From Pseudooceanicola pacificus (GTDB lineage Bacteria > Pseudomonadota > Alphaproteobacteria > Rhodobacterales > Rhodobacteraceae), in contig NZ_WNXQ01000006.1 of NCBI RefSeq assembly GCF_009789075.1, forward strand, positions 1 to 64,000: 64,000 nt of DNA, in the 5' to 3' direction. Below the pieces are notes generated by a model. That model searched no databases. It saw only the letters and a program-made list of their open reading frames with translations, and was not told the DNA's origin. Positions 53,714 to 63,625 of the stretch are shown piece after piece; positions within the stretch are counted from its first letter, which is position 1, and every line of letters starts with the position of its first letter. Made by a program: the position numbers and the translations under genes.

Positions 53714-55186
53714 TCACAGCCCGCCGAAATGAAAGGCCTTGGTTTCGAGGTATTCCTCGATCCCCTCCTGCGCGCCCTCGCGGCCCAGGCCCGAGGCCTT
53801 GACCCCGCCAAACGGGGCTTCGGCATGGCTGACCATCCCGGTGTTGAGCCCCACCAGCCCGGCCTCCAGCGCCTCGCCAAAGCGAAAGGCGCGGGCCATG
53901 TCGGTGGTGTAGAAATAGGCGGCCAGACCAAAGGGGGTGCCGTTGGCGATCTCCAGCGCCTCCGCCTCGGTCTCGAACCGGAAGATCGGGGCGACGGGGC
54001 CAAAGGTCTCTTCGCTGGCCAACAGCATCTCGGGCGTCGCGCCGGTCAGCACCATCGGGTCGGCGAACCGGTCGGGCAGATCACGGCGCGCGGTGGCGCG
54101 GGTGGCCCCCTTGGCCAGCGCATCCGCGACATGGGCCGCGATCTTGGCGATGGCGGCGGCGTTGATCATCGGGCCGATCATCGCGCCCTCTTCGGTGCCC
54201 GGGGCGACCTTCAGCGCGTCGACCCGTGCGGCCAGCGCCGCGACGAACCGGTCATGGATGCCCGATTGCACCAGGATGCGGTTGGCGCAGACGCAGGTCT
54301 GCCCGCCGTTGCGGAACTTGCTGGCCATCGCGCCCTCGACCGCCGCATCCAGATCGGCGTCGTCAAAGACGATGAAGGGCGCGTTGCCGCCCAATTCCAG
54401 CGACATCTTCTTGAGCGTCGGCGCGCATTGCGCGGCCAGCAGCGCCCCCACCCGGGTCGAACCGGTGAAGCTGAGCTTGCGCACCACCGGGGAGGCAGTG
54501 AGTGTCGCGCCGATCTCTTCCGGGCGCCCCGTCAGCACGTTGAGCACGCCCTGCGGAATCCCCGCACGTTCGGCCAGCACGCAGAGCGCCAGCGCGGAAT
54601 AGGGGGTGAAATCCGAGGGCTTGATGACCATGGTGCAGCCCGCCGCCAGGCCGGGGGCGACCTTGCGGGTGATCATCGCATTGGGGAAATTCCACGGCGT
54701 GATGATCGCGCAGACGCCGACGGGCTCCTTCATGGCGAATATCCTCTTGCCGGGCGTCGGGCTGGGGATGATCTTGCCGTTGATCCGGCGCGCTTCCTCG
54801 GCGAACCAGCGCACGAAGGAGGCGCCGTACAGGATCTCGCCCCGCGCCTCGGCCAGCGGTTTGCCCTGCTCGGCGGTGAGGATCAGCGCCAGATCGTCGG
54901 CATGGTCGAGCATCAGCTGATACCAGGCCATCAGCAGGTCGGCGCGCTCGGCATGGGTTCTGCTCTTCCACGCCGTCATGGCCGCTTCGGCGGCGGCAAT
55001 GGCGCGGGTGGTTTCGGCGGCGGTGCAGTCGGGCATATGGCCCAGCACGGTACCGGTGGCGGGGTTGCCGACCGCCATGTCATCGCGGGCGATCCACTGC
55101 CCGCCGATCAGCGCGGCCTCGCGGAACAGATCCGGGTCGGCAAGGCTTTCACGGATGTCGGCGGCGAAGGAGTGGTGCAGGGTCAT
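53714..55186 (-). CDS. NAD(P)+-dependent succinate-semialdehyde-type dehydrogenase
   Basis: 490 aa aldehyde dehydrogenase. LELGGNAPFIVFDDAD has the catalytic Glu and NGGQTCVCANRILVQ the catalytic Cys; ITPWNFPNAMITRKVAPGLAAGCTMVIKPS binds the cofactor. Closest to the GabD (SSADH) type. 1 nt after the tartrate/malate-dehydrogenase-like gene, so co-transcribed. Confidence 0.85.
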   Translation of the reverse strand: MTLHHSFAADIRESLADPDLFREAALIGGQWIARDDMAVGNPATGTVLGHMPDCTAAETTRAIAAAEAAMTAWKSRTHAERADLLMAWYQLMLDHADDLALILTAEQGKPLAEARGEILYGASFVRWFAEEARRINGKIIPSPTPGKRIFAMKEPVGVCAIITPWNFPNAMITRKVAPGLAAGCTMVIKPSDFTPYSALALCVLAERAGIPQGVLNVLTGRPEEIGATLTASPVVRKLSFTGSTRVGALLAAQCAPTLKKMSLELGGNAPFIVFDDADLDAAVEGAMASKFRNGGQTCVCANRILVQSGIHDRFVAALAARVDALKVAPGTEEGAMIGPMINAAAIAKIAAHVADALAKGATRATARRDLPDRFADPMVLTGATPEMLLASEETFGPVAPIFRFETEAEALEIANGTPFGLAAYFYTTDMARAFRFGEALEAGLVGLNTGMVSHAEAPFGGVKASGLGREGAQEGIEEYLETKAFHFGGL

Positions 55187-55187
55187 C

Positions 55188-56231
55188 TCAGGCCTCCAGT
55201 GCGGCGACGACAGCCGCCTTGATTTCTGCGGTGGTGTTCAGGCCCGGGCGGATGCCGATGCCCTGCGCCGTCGCTGCCTCGATGGCGGCCAGCACGGCGG
55301 CAGAGGTCTCGGCCTCGCCCAGGTGGTCGAGCATCTGCGCCACCGACCAGATCGCGGCAATCGGGTTGGCGACGTTCTTGCCGGCGATATCGGGGGCAGA
55401 GCCATGCACCGGTTCGAACATCGAGGGGGCCGAACGGTCCGGGTTGATATTGGCCGAGGCGGCAAAGCCCAGGCCGCCCTGGATCGCCGCGCCGAGGTCG
55501 GTGAGGATGTCGCCAAAGAGGTTCGAGGCGACCACCACATCCAGATCCTGCGGCGCCATCACCATCTTGGCGGCCATGGCGTCGATATGCATGTGGCTGA
55601 CGGTGACGTCCGGGTATTCGGCGGCCAGCGTGCGCGTCACCTCGTCCCAGAACACCATCGAATATTTCTGCGCGTTGGATTTGGTGACGGAGGTCAGGTG
55701 CTTGCGCCGTGCGCGGGCCTGTTCGAAGCCAAAGCGCAGGATGCGCTCCACCCCTTTGCGGGTGAAGACCGAGGTTTCCACCGCCACCTCGTTGTCGCTG
55801 CCCCGATGCACCCGGCCACCGGCGCCGGAATATTCGCCTTCGGTGTTCTCGCGGATGCAGAGGATGTCGAAACCCTGCGCCTTCAACGGCCCCTCGACCC
55901 CGGCCAGCAGCCGGTGCGGGCGGATGTTGGCATATTGGTCGAACGCCTGGCGGATCGGCAGCAGCAGCCCGTGCAGCGACACCGAGTCAGGCACCGTCGC
56001 AGGCCAGCCCACGGCACCAAGGAAGATCGCATCGAAACCGCGCAGCGTCTCGATCCCGTCCGCGGGCATCATCACGCCGTGTTCGAGGTAATAGGCGCAG
56101 GACCAGGGAAAGGCGGTCGTCTCGACGGCAAAGCGGCCCCTGGCGGCGGCGCTCAGAACCTCCATCGCGGCACTGGTGACGTCAACGCCGATCCCGTCAC
56201 CGGGGATGAGGGCAAGGTTATAGGTCTTCAT
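55188..56231 (-). CDS. Tartrate dehydrogenase/decarboxylase or D-malate dehydrogenase
   Basis: 347 aa beta-decarboxylating dehydrogenase. LALIPGDGIGVDVTSAAMEVL, RENTEGEYSGAGGRVHRG (substrate loop), TKSNAQKYSMVFWDEV and DLGAAIQGGLGFAASANINPD fit the TtuC/DmlA group rather than isopropylmalate or isocitrate enzymes. It oxidises and decarboxylates D-malate, tartrate or a related 2-hydroxy acid. ATG 56231 is the family start. Confidence 0.85.
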   Translation of the reverse strand: MKTYNLALIPGDGIGVDVTSAAMEVLSAAARGRFAVETTAFPWSCAYYLEHGVMMPADGIETLRGFDAIFLGAVGWPATVPDSVSLHGLLLPIRQAFDQYANIRPHRLLAGVEGPLKAQGFDILCIRENTEGEYSGAGGRVHRGSDNEVAVETSVFTRKGVERILRFGFEQARARRKHLTSVTKSNAQKYSMVFWDEVTRTLAAEYPDVTVSHMHIDAMAAKMVMAPQDLDVVVASNLFGDILTDLGAAIQGGLGFAASANINPDRSAPSMFEPVHGSAPDIAGKNVANPIAAIWSVAQMLDHLGEAETSAAVLAAIEAATAQGIGIRPGLNTTAEIKAAVVAALEA

Positions 56232-56245
56232 GACAGGTTCCCATT

Positions 56246-56794
56246 TCACAGATCGATCAATACGAATGTGCTGCGCCGGTTCGCCGGATAGGCCGCGCGA
56301 CCAAGGTCCTTGCCCGGCCCCGAGGCTTTACGGCCTCCGGTCGGCAGGATGTGATCGCGCGAGCGGCCTTGGCGGCTGACCCGGACGGTGCCGGCCTCAA
56401 GCCGCCGCGACTGGCGCAGCGCGCGGCTGGCGTCGCGGGGGCAGAACCCGGCGGCCGGACCATAGGTCGGGTGCGCGGCAGACGCCATGGCCTCCGCCTC
56501 GCCGGTGAAGGTGAGCAAGGTGGCGACGGGGCCAAAAATGTCCTCGGTCATCGCCGGATTGTCCCGGATGACACCGGCAACCAGCGCCGGCTGGCCCAAG
56601 CCGCCCGCGCGTGCGAAGGGCGCACCGCCGCAAGGAGTCCCTGCCCCCTGCCCGGCGGCGGCCTGCATGGCGGCATCGGCACGGGGGATTGCCCCGATGC
56701 GCTGACCGGCGGAGGGCACGATCGCCGCTTTGCCCGCCACATGGCGACCGGCGGGCAAATGGCCCTGGGGCAGCGGGATGTCGGCGCCGGGCAT
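56246..56794 (-). pseudogene. Aldehyde dehydrogenase remnant, C-terminal part
   Basis: In a 182-codon frame the last ~150 residues follow the aldehyde dehydrogenase C-terminus: TEDIFGPVATLLTF, RRLEAGTVRVSRQGRS, and ILPTGGRKASGPGKDLG ending in VLIDL. The N-terminal ~300 residues, including the cofactor site and catalytic Cys, are missing, and conserved positions are degraded (FGPRDLG-type residues, GGFK to GGRK). It is a decayed gene, 14 nt upstream of the malate-dehydrogenase-like start. Confidence 0.7.
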
Positions 56795-57154
56795 CGGGCT
56801 CTCCTGTTGGTTCCTGCCGGCAATCTGCCCGCCCGCGCCCGGCCAAAGCTGCCGAATGCCGGGCTGCGGCAGAATTCTCTGCGGGATGCGACGTGCTGGC
56901 AGATTATTCTGCCTCGCACTCCGCAGCCGCGTTCAGCCCTGCGCCGATCGGCGCGGGCCGCCTTGTCCACCGCCAGAAGATGCCCGCCGGGCAGGCTCCG
57001 ACGATCAGCACACGGGTCATGCGGCCTCTCCGGCTGCACCGGGCCAGAGCCCCGCATCAGGCGCGCTGCGCAGCCGCATCCCCGCGCCGGGCGGCGTTGA
57101 ACAGGCCCGCAGACCTGCGGGCGGTCTCGGCCAGCCGGACGAGCCGTCCTTCCG
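56795..57154. other. Gene-free 360-bp stretch next to the ALDH remnant
   Basis: No convincing gene. A short minus-strand frame (57020-56904) begins MTRVLIVGACPAG, vaguely like a Rossmann start, and then stops. Probably further debris of the decayed locus upstream of the hyuB end. Confidence 0.4.
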
Positions 57155-59143
57155 TCATTCGGCCGCTTCGGCGTGGCGCGCCGGGCGCGGCAGATCCGGG
57201 AAACGCGCGCAGGTCGCCTCGAAGGCCGCCTCCACCGCCGCGGCACCGCTGCCTTCGATCCGGCGAAAGATCTCGGTCTTGGTAAAGAAGCGCCAATGGA
57301 TCGGCAGCGCGGCGAGGATTTCGGTCAGCCGGTCATAGGCTTCTGCGGTCCAGCGGGCCTCGTAGCCCTCACGCTCGGGTCCGTAGTGGAAGAAGGCCGT
57401 TCCCGGGGCTGGCATCGCGGCACGCGCCCTGGCGGTGGCGTCTTCGTCGACCTCGCCATCCGTCAGGATCACGCCATAGTCACGCGCCGCGGCCTCTTTC
57501 GAGACATAGCCCCGCGCCACGTCGCGGGCGACGCGCCAGGGCTCGCGCTCCAGCGGGTTGCCGCGCCCGCCGCCGCCTGCCGAGCGGACTTCGAGCACGT
57601 CGCCGGGTTGCAGGATCGCGGTGTCCTTGGATCCCATGCGGCGCTCCTCCGGGGTGCCGGGATTCACCACCATGTCGGCGAGCCCCGCGGCCCTGCCCCC
57701 GCCCGTGCCCCAGGGGCGAAAGAACGACCGGTCCCGGTTGCGCGCGGTGATGCGGCTGTCGGGGGTGAAGACGCGAAAGGCCATTTCGGTCGCCAGGCCG
57801 CCGCGCCAGCGCCCGGCGCCGCCAGTGTCCCGCGCCAGCCCGTATTTGACGAATTCCACCGGCACCTCGGTTTCCGTGATCTCGATCGGCGTGTTCTTGA
57901 GATAGGCCGCATCCGCACCCGAGCCGTTGGTGCCGTCGCGATGCGGCATGCCGCCGCCGCCGCCAACCACCGGGTTCACCGCCGCGATCACCGTCTTCTG
58001 GGACCGTTCGTCGCGGGTCATCACGTTGACGATGCAGTTGTTGCCAGCCGGCGCGGCGGGCATCCGGTCGGGGATCGCCTGCACGAAGGCACCGAAGATC
58101 ACCGAACGCAGACGCGCGCAGGTGAGCGAGCGCATGCCGACCGCGGCGGGCGAGACCGGGTTCAGCACCGTGCCTTCGGGCGTGATGCAGGTGAAGGGCC
58201 GGGTAAGGCCGGTGTTCAGCAGGATGCGCGGGTTCAGCGTGTAGAGCACGTAATAGACCCCGACGAGCAGGATCGTGTGGCGCGGATCGCCGCCCGAGGG
58301 CACGTTGAGCGAGGAGGCCAGCTGCGGGTCGGAGCCGGTGAAATCGAGCACCGCCTCGTCGCCGTGAATACGCAGCGTGAGCTTCAGGCGGCAGGGGTTG
58401 GCCTCGTCGCTGTCCTCGTCGGCGTAGTCGGCAAAGACATAGGTCCCGTCGGGGATCTCCGACAGGATCGCGCGGGCCTGCGCCTCGGCCTGCTCCTTCA
58501 GCGCGGCGACGCCCGAGAGGAAACCCTGGTGGCCGAAACGCTCGATCATCGCATGCACCTTGCGCTCTCCGGTGCCGAGGGCGCCGACCAGCGCCTTGAT
58601 GTCGCCCACGTTCAGCGCGGGCTTGCGCACGTTGGTCGACATGATCCGCATGATCTGTTCGTCAAACACCCCTTCGCGGACCAGCTTCATCGGCGGAAAA
58701 CGGATGCCCTCCTGATGGATTTCGGTCAGCGAGCGCGAGAGCGAGGCAGGCACCGCGCCGCCCATGTCGGTGTTGTGGATATGCCCGCCGGTCCAGGCGA
58801 CGATCTCGCCTTGCGAAAACACCGGCTTCCAGAGGTGGGTGTCGGGCGCATGGGTGGCGACATGGCCGGAATAGGGATCGTTGGTAAAGGCGACGTCGCC
58901 GGGGCGGTACTCTTCCTCGACCAAATTGATCGCGCGCCCGTAGGTGAGGCCCGGATACCAGGTCGCGCCCAGCTCCATCGGCACGGCAAAGGTGTCGCCG
59001 CCCCGGTCCATCAGCATGACGGTGAAATCCTGCGTCTCCTTGACGAAGGCGGAATGGGCGGTGCGGTGCAGCGTGTGGGCCATGTTCTCGGCCGCCGCGC
59101 GGGCGTGGTTGGCAAGCACCTGAAGGGTCATCTTGTCGAACAT
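57155..59143 (-). CDS. hyuB: Hydantoinase B/oxoprolinase-family subunit
   Basis: 662 aa. HAPDTHLWKPVF, GHIHNTDMGG, LDFTGSDPQLASSLNVPSGG and VGGGGGMPHRDGTNGSG are HyuB signatures. Works with HyuA in ATP-dependent opening of hydantoins, 5-oxoproline or related lactams, or in carboxylation of acetone/acetophenone-type substrates. The C-terminal ~75 residues (YEARWTAEAYDRLTEILAALPIHWRFF) extend beyond short family members. 3 nt after hyuA. Confidence 0.88.
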   Translation of the reverse strand: MFDKMTLQVLANHARAAAENMAHTLHRTAHSAFVKETQDFTVMLMDRGGDTFAVPMELGATWYPGLTYGRAINLVEEEYRPGDVAFTNDPYSGHVATHAPDTHLWKPVFSQGEIVAWTGGHIHNTDMGGAVPASLSRSLTEIHQEGIRFPPMKLVREGVFDEQIMRIMSTNVRKPALNVGDIKALVGALGTGERKVHAMIERFGHQGFLSGVAALKEQAEAQARAILSEIPDGTYVFADYADEDSDEANPCRLKLTLRIHGDEAVLDFTGSDPQLASSLNVPSGGDPRHTILLVGVYYVLYTLNPRILLNTGLTRPFTCITPEGTVLNPVSPAAVGMRSLTCARLRSVIFGAFVQAIPDRMPAAPAGNNCIVNVMTRDERSQKTVIAAVNPVVGGGGGMPHRDGTNGSGADAAYLKNTPIEITETEVPVEFVKYGLARDTGGAGRWRGGLATEMAFRVFTPDSRITARNRDRSFFRPWGTGGGRAAGLADMVVNPGTPEERRMGSKDTAILQPGDVLEVRSAGGGGRGNPLEREPWRVARDVARGYVSKEAAARDYGVILTDGEVDEDATARARAAMPAPGTAFFHYGPEREGYEARWTAEAYDRLTEILAALPIHWRFFTKTEIFRRIEGSGAAAVEAAFEATCARFPDLPRPARHAEAAE

Positions 59144-59146
59144 GGA

Positions 59147-61189
59147 TCAGGCCTCGAACTGCAGGTGGATGTTGAGATTGCCGTCGACCCGGGCGCGGGC
59201 GCCTGCGGGAATGGCAAATGTGGTGTCTTCCTGCGCCACGATGGCGGGACCGTCGAAGGTGGTGCCGGCGGCCAGCGCCACGCGGCTGTGCAGCGGCACC
59301 GGGCGCCAGGTGCCGATATGCACCTGCACCTCACGCGTCTCGCCCGCCTCGACATGGGCCAGCTCGGTGAGGTCGGGCTTGGGCCCCGCACCGATGGCCG
59401 AGAGACGCAGGTTCACCAACTCGATCCGGCCCTCAGGGTCGTTGAAATCGTAGATGCGGCGGTGCGCGGCGTGAAAGGCTTCGGTCAGCTTGGCAAGATC
59501 GGACAGCCAGTCGGGCTCCAGCGCCACCTCGATCTCGTAGCTCTGCCCGGCGTAGCGCATGTCGGCGGACAGCTTCAGCTCGACGGCGCCCGCATGGCCC
59601 TGCGCCGCGAGCCAGGCCTTGCCCTCGGCGGCGAGCGCTTGGAAGTGCGCGCGCAACAGCGGCAGGCGCGCCGCGTCCAGATCGGCAAAAACCGTGCGGA
59701 TGAAGTCGCCCTTGAGGTCGGCCACCAGCCCGCCGAGCGCCGAGACGACGCCGGGACGGCGCGGCGCGATGACACGCGGCATGCCCAGTTCCTTGGCGAG
59801 GAAGGCGCCCAGCATCGGGCCGCCGCCGCCAAAGGGCATCAGCGCGAAATCCCGCAGGTCGATCCCGGCGCGGGACGACAGCTTTTCGACCTCCACGAAC
59901 AGTTCCGAGATCGCGATGTCGAGGATCGCCTGGGCGGTCGCCTCAACCTCGCGGCCAAGCTGCGCGGCCAGGCCCCCCACGGCCTCGCGCGCCAGATCCA
60001 GCCGCATGTCGAGCTGGCCATAGGCCATTTCCGAATGGCCCAGCCAGCCGCAGACGACCATCGCGTCGGTGATCGTGGCCCGGGTGCCGCCACGCCCGTA
60101 ACAGGCCGGTCCGGGGATCGACCCGGCGCTTTCCGGGCCGACGCGCAGCATTCCATGTTCGTCGACCGAGGCGATGGAGCCGCCGCCGATGCCGATCGAA
60201 CTGACCGAGACCGAGGGGATGTGCAGCGGGAACTCTCCCACCAGCTCATCCGAACCGAACTGGACCTCGCCGTCGATGATCAGCGCGAAATCCGCCGAGG
60301 TGCCGCCGATGTCAAGCGTCAGGATACGGCTTTCGCCCGCCTGCCGCGCTAGCCAGGCCGCGCCGATCACACCCGAGGCGGTGCCCGACAGCAGCATCGA
60401 CACACAGTCGCGGCGGCCCTCGCCGGCGGTCATCACGCCGCCGTTGGACTTGGTCAGCATGGCGCGGGCCGGGACGCCCTGCGCGGTCAGCCGGGCCTCC
60501 AGCGCCCCCAGGTAGCCCGAGACGCGCGGATGGACATAACCGTTCAGGATCGCGGTCGAAGTGCGTTCGTACTCGCGGATCACCGGCCAGACCTCGGAGG
60601 AGGTAAAGACGAAGAGTTCAGGCGCGATAGTCTCGATTTCCTGCCGGATCGCGGCCTCTTGCGCGCTGTCGCGCCAGGCGTGCAGAAGCGCGACGATGAT
60701 GCCCTGCGCCCCCGCCGCCCTGGCCTGTGCGACCGCCTCGGCCACTGCGCCCTCGGGCGCATCGGTCCGCCGTCCGTCGGCGCGCATCCGCACCGGCAGG
60801 CCAAAGATCATGTCGCGCGGCACCAGCGGATCGGGGCGGTTGCAGAACAGCGAATACATGTCGGGCATGCGCAGGCGGGCCAGTTCGATCACGTCCTCGA
60901 ACCCGGCGTTGGTGAACATCGCCAGCCTCGCGCCATTGCGCTGGATGACGGTGTTGATACCCACCGTGGTGCCATGCACGAAGCGGCTCACCGCCGCCGG
61001 ATCCAGCCCCTCGCGCGCGGCCAGCAGGTCCAGCCCGGTGCCAAGCTCGGCCCCCGGATCGTCCGGCGTGGTCAGAACCTTGAGCGAGGCGATTCGCCCC
61101 GAACGGGTTTCGAGCGCGCAGAAATCCATGAAGGTGCCGCCGATATCGACACCGATCTTCCAGTCCTCAGCACTCAGTTGGCCATCCAT
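59147..61189 (-). CDS. hyuA: Hydantoinase A/oxoprolinase-family subunit
   Basis: 680 aa ASKHA-fold protein. IGVDIGGTFMDFCA near the N-terminus and TLDIGGTSADFALI in the middle are the two phosphate-binding repeats, and FGGGGPMLGAFLAKELG is the family motif. Partner of HyuB. The neighbouring FAD oxidoreductase and Lrp regulator suggest use of an amino acid derivative or lactam (inference). Confidence 0.88.
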   Translation of the reverse strand: MDGQLSAEDWKIGVDIGGTFMDFCALETRSGRIASLKVLTTPDDPGAELGTGLDLLAAREGLDPAAVSRFVHGTTVGINTVIQRNGARLAMFTNAGFEDVIELARLRMPDMYSLFCNRPDPLVPRDMIFGLPVRMRADGRRTDAPEGAVAEAVAQARAAGAQGIIVALLHAWRDSAQEAAIRQEIETIAPELFVFTSSEVWPVIREYERTSTAILNGYVHPRVSGYLGALEARLTAQGVPARAMLTKSNGGVMTAGEGRRDCVSMLLSGTASGVIGAAWLARQAGESRILTLDIGGTSADFALIIDGEVQFGSDELVGEFPLHIPSVSVSSIGIGGGSIASVDEHGMLRVGPESAGSIPGPACYGRGGTRATITDAMVVCGWLGHSEMAYGQLDMRLDLAREAVGGLAAQLGREVEATAQAILDIAISELFVEVEKLSSRAGIDLRDFALMPFGGGGPMLGAFLAKELGMPRVIAPRRPGVVSALGGLVADLKGDFIRTVFADLDAARLPLLRAHFQALAAEGKAWLAAQGHAGAVELKLSADMRYAGQSYEIEVALEPDWLSDLAKLTEAFHAAHRRIYDFNDPEGRIELVNLRLSAIGAGPKPDLTELAHVEAGETREVQVHIGTWRPVPLHSRVALAAGTTFDGPAIVAQEDTTFAIPAGARARVDGNLNIHLQFEA

Positions 61190-61584
61190 GGGTCATCGCC
61201 TTTCGTTCCGCCTGCCCCAGTCGAGCAGAGCAGAGCGCGGCGGTCCAAGTCGAATGACGCCTCATCCTATAAGTCGATCCTATAGTCTGACCAGAATCCG
61301 GGGCAAGAGCAGCCCGATCAGCCTGCGCATCAGCCTAGAGGCCCGCGTCACTGCGATGAAGCCACCGGACAGACCGGCCCGCATGCGGCGCTCCATAGGC
61401 TATGCTTATGCCATAACCCATTTCCCGTCTTTGACCTTGGGGCCTGTGCCGGATCTCCTTGGCACGACGGAAAGGACCTTTGGTGCAGGGGATCGGGCAC
61501 GGCGCCGGGTTGATGGGCAGTGCGACGGCGTTCTTTCCTGCGCGTCTGGTCGAGCGCGGCAATGTCACCGTTCGCGGCGTGCGC
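61190..61584. promoter_or_regulatory. hyuA upstream region with ATCCTATA direct repeat
   Basis: No complete gene in this 395-bp stretch. ATCCTATA occurs twice with 13-bp periodicity (61264-61271, 61277-61284), 75-95 nt before the hyuA start, and CTATAAG/CCTATAG are near-palindromic, so a regulator site is possible. A short plus-strand frame at 61459-61569 reads like a fragment of an FAD-oxidoreductase start (GAGLMGSATAFF). Confidence 0.35.
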
Positions 61585-62910
61585 TCAAAACTTTGCCACC
61601 TTGCCCCATTGCGCCATGTCGAACCGGCTGAGGCGATAATGCGCTGTTTCCGTGATCGGCGGGCGGCCGGTCAGCATGTCGGCCACCAGGTGCCCGACCC
61701 CCGGACCGATGCCGAAGCCATGCCCCGAAAGCCCCGCCGCCAGGGTCAGGCCAGGCAGGCCGATGGCGCTGTCAATCACCGGCACGCCGTCGGGCGTGCT
61801 GTCGATATAGCCCGCCCATTTGGCCTGGACCGGCAGATCGCGCAGCGCCGGCAGCAGCTTGCGGGCGCGGGACAGGGTCTCGCCCACCAGGCGCGGAGAG
61901 GGCCTGGGGTCGAGGATGCGCATACGCTCCATCGGGGTTTCGCGGTCCAGCGCCCAGATTTTGCGGGTTTCGAAACCCGCCCGCCAGCCCTGCAGCCCAC
62001 CCGGAGAAAGCGCGCGCCAGCGTTTGGCGAACATCGGCAGGAAGTGCTTTGCCCCCCGTATCGCCCCCGGCGTGGGGTCGAGATGGCTGCGCCCCGAGAT
62101 CGCCAGCGTATGGGCCCCGTCGCCGCGCCGGGTGATCGACACGGCCGCAGTGTGCAGCGCCGGTGGCAGCCCCTCGGCGCCGGGCGCCACCGACAGGATC
62201 GAACTGCGCACCGCGGCCTGCGGGAAGACGATGCCCGACTGATGCAGGAAGCTCGCCGCCCAGGCCCCGCCGGCCAGCACGACCTGGGTCGTCCGCACGG
62301 TGCCCTGTTCGGTGATCACGGCGGACACCGCGCCGCCCGAGGTCTCGATACCCCGGGCCGCGCAATTCTGAATGACCGTTCCGCCGTGCTTGACGACGCC
62401 CCTGGCGATGATCGGCGCGGCGCGCATCGGATCGGCGATGCCGTCGCTGGGCGACCAGACGCCGCCCGCCCAGTGCTGCGCCGTGGCTGCGCCGCGCTCG
62501 GTGGCCTCTGCCGCGCTCAGCATCCGGGTGTCGACCCCCTCGCCGCGGGCGAAACGGCCCCAGTTGGCCCAGCCTTCGATCTCGGCGGCGTCATTGGACA
62601 GGTACAGCAACCCGCAGCGGCGGAATCCCAGATCCTCGCCGATGTCCTCGGCCATCTCTTCCCACAGGTCCAGACTGCGGGTTGCCAGCGGCAGTTCGCG
62701 CGCGTCCCGGTTCTGCTGGCGGCACCAGCCCCAGTTGCGGCTCGACTGTTCGGCGCCGATGCGCCCCTTTTCCAGCAGCAGCACCGTCAACCCGGCCCGC
62801 GCCAGCCAATAGGCCGCGCTGGTGCCGACGATGCCCGCGCCGATCACAACGCAATCGGCGGTCTGGGGCAGCGCGCTCTGGGTCTCGATATGCAGCAAGG
62901 GGGCGGTCAT
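61585..62910 (-). CDS. FAD-dependent oxidoreductase, DAO family
   Basis: 441 aa. Dinucleotide motif VIGAGIVGTSAAYWLARAG at about 24-42, then SSRNWGWCRQQNRDARE and the C-terminal GLSGHGFGIGPGVGHLVADML. D-amino-acid dehydrogenase/sarcosine-oxidase-like. ATG 62910 has an AGGAGA site. Divergent from an Lrp/AsnC regulator, which commonly controls such amino-acid oxidases. Confidence 0.88.
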   Translation of the reverse strand: MTAPLLHIETQSALPQTADCVVIGAGIVGTSAAYWLARAGLTVLLLEKGRIGAEQSSRNWGWCRQQNRDARELPLATRSLDLWEEMAEDIGEDLGFRRCGLLYLSNDAAEIEGWANWGRFARGEGVDTRMLSAAEATERGAATAQHWAGGVWSPSDGIADPMRAAPIIARGVVKHGGTVIQNCAARGIETSGGAVSAVITEQGTVRTTQVVLAGGAWAASFLHQSGIVFPQAAVRSSILSVAPGAEGLPPALHTAAVSITRRGDGAHTLAISGRSHLDPTPGAIRGAKHFLPMFAKRWRALSPGGLQGWRAGFETRKIWALDRETPMERMRILDPRPSPRLVGETLSRARKLLPALRDLPVQAKWAGYIDSTPDGVPVIDSAIGLPGLTLAAGLSGHGFGIGPGVGHLVADMLTGRPPITETAHYRLSRFDMAQWGKVAKF

Positions 62911-63072
62911 GGTCTTCTCCTGTGGTCCCGCCATCTTTTACGATGTCGCCGCCAGAGGCATCTGCCGGAACACGGACCCGTCACGGCATTTCCTGTCGAA
63001 TGCCGTTGACTTTGGGATGGCTGCGTCCTTCACAGGATCCACGCGGCACGCGGATTCCGAAGGAAAGGCCCC

Positions 63073-63567
63073 ATGACCAGCAGGTACAAGCTCGACCGGA
63101 TCGACCTGAAAATTCTTGCCGAGTTGCAGCGCAATGGCCGGATCACCAATGTCGAGCTGGCCGATCTGGTGCATCTGTCGCCCTCGCCCTGCCTGATGCG
63201 GGTCAAGAAACTGCAAAAGGCCGGCTATATCAGCGGCTATGCGGCGCAGATCGACATGGCCAAGCTGGGCGAGACGCTGACCGTCTTTACGGAATTCACG
63301 CTCAGCAACCACCGCCAGATCGATTTCGCCCGCTTCCAGGAGGCGCTGGAAAAGGTCGAATGCTGCGTCGAATGCCACCTGGTGTCCGGCGGCTACGACT
63401 ATCTTGCGAAATTTGTGACCGCTTCGATTTCCGATTACCAGACGATCATCGAGGGGCTGATCGACCGCAACGTCGGGATCGACAAGTATTTCAGCTTCGT
63501 CGTGATGAAGACGCCGTTTTCCAAGACCCAGATGCCGCTGACCCACCTCTTCGCCGACAAGATCTGA
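63073..63567 (+). CDS. Lrp/AsnC-family transcriptional regulator
   Basis: 164 aa. HTH RITNVELADLVHLSPSPCLMRVKKLQKAGYI (about 22-52) followed by a RAM ligand domain (VTASISDYQTIIEGLIDR). Divergent from the DAO-family gene across 162 bp, so it probably senses that enzyme's amino-acid substrate. Confidence 0.9.
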   Translation: MTSRYKLDRIDLKILAELQRNGRITNVELADLVHLSPSPCLMRVKKLQKAGYISGYAAQIDMAKLGETLTVFTEFTLSNHRQIDFARFQEALEKVECCVECHLVSGGYDYLAKFVTASISDYQTIIEGLIDRNVGIDKYFSFVVMKTPFSKTQMPLTHLFADKI

Positions 63568-63625
63568 GCCGCTCGCGCAGCGTCTCTATCCGGCGCCTTC
63601 GGGTCGATTTCCGCGGGCTGTCGCG

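Noticed and set aside
57173..60352. Long plus-strand open frame opposite hyuBA
   Set aside because: Antisense shadow with biased composition; the minus-strand HyuA/HyuB motifs are intact.
61335..61568. 77-codon minus-strand frame between hyuA and the DAO gene
   Set aside because: No homology-like features, no ribosome site, composition like non-coding shadow.
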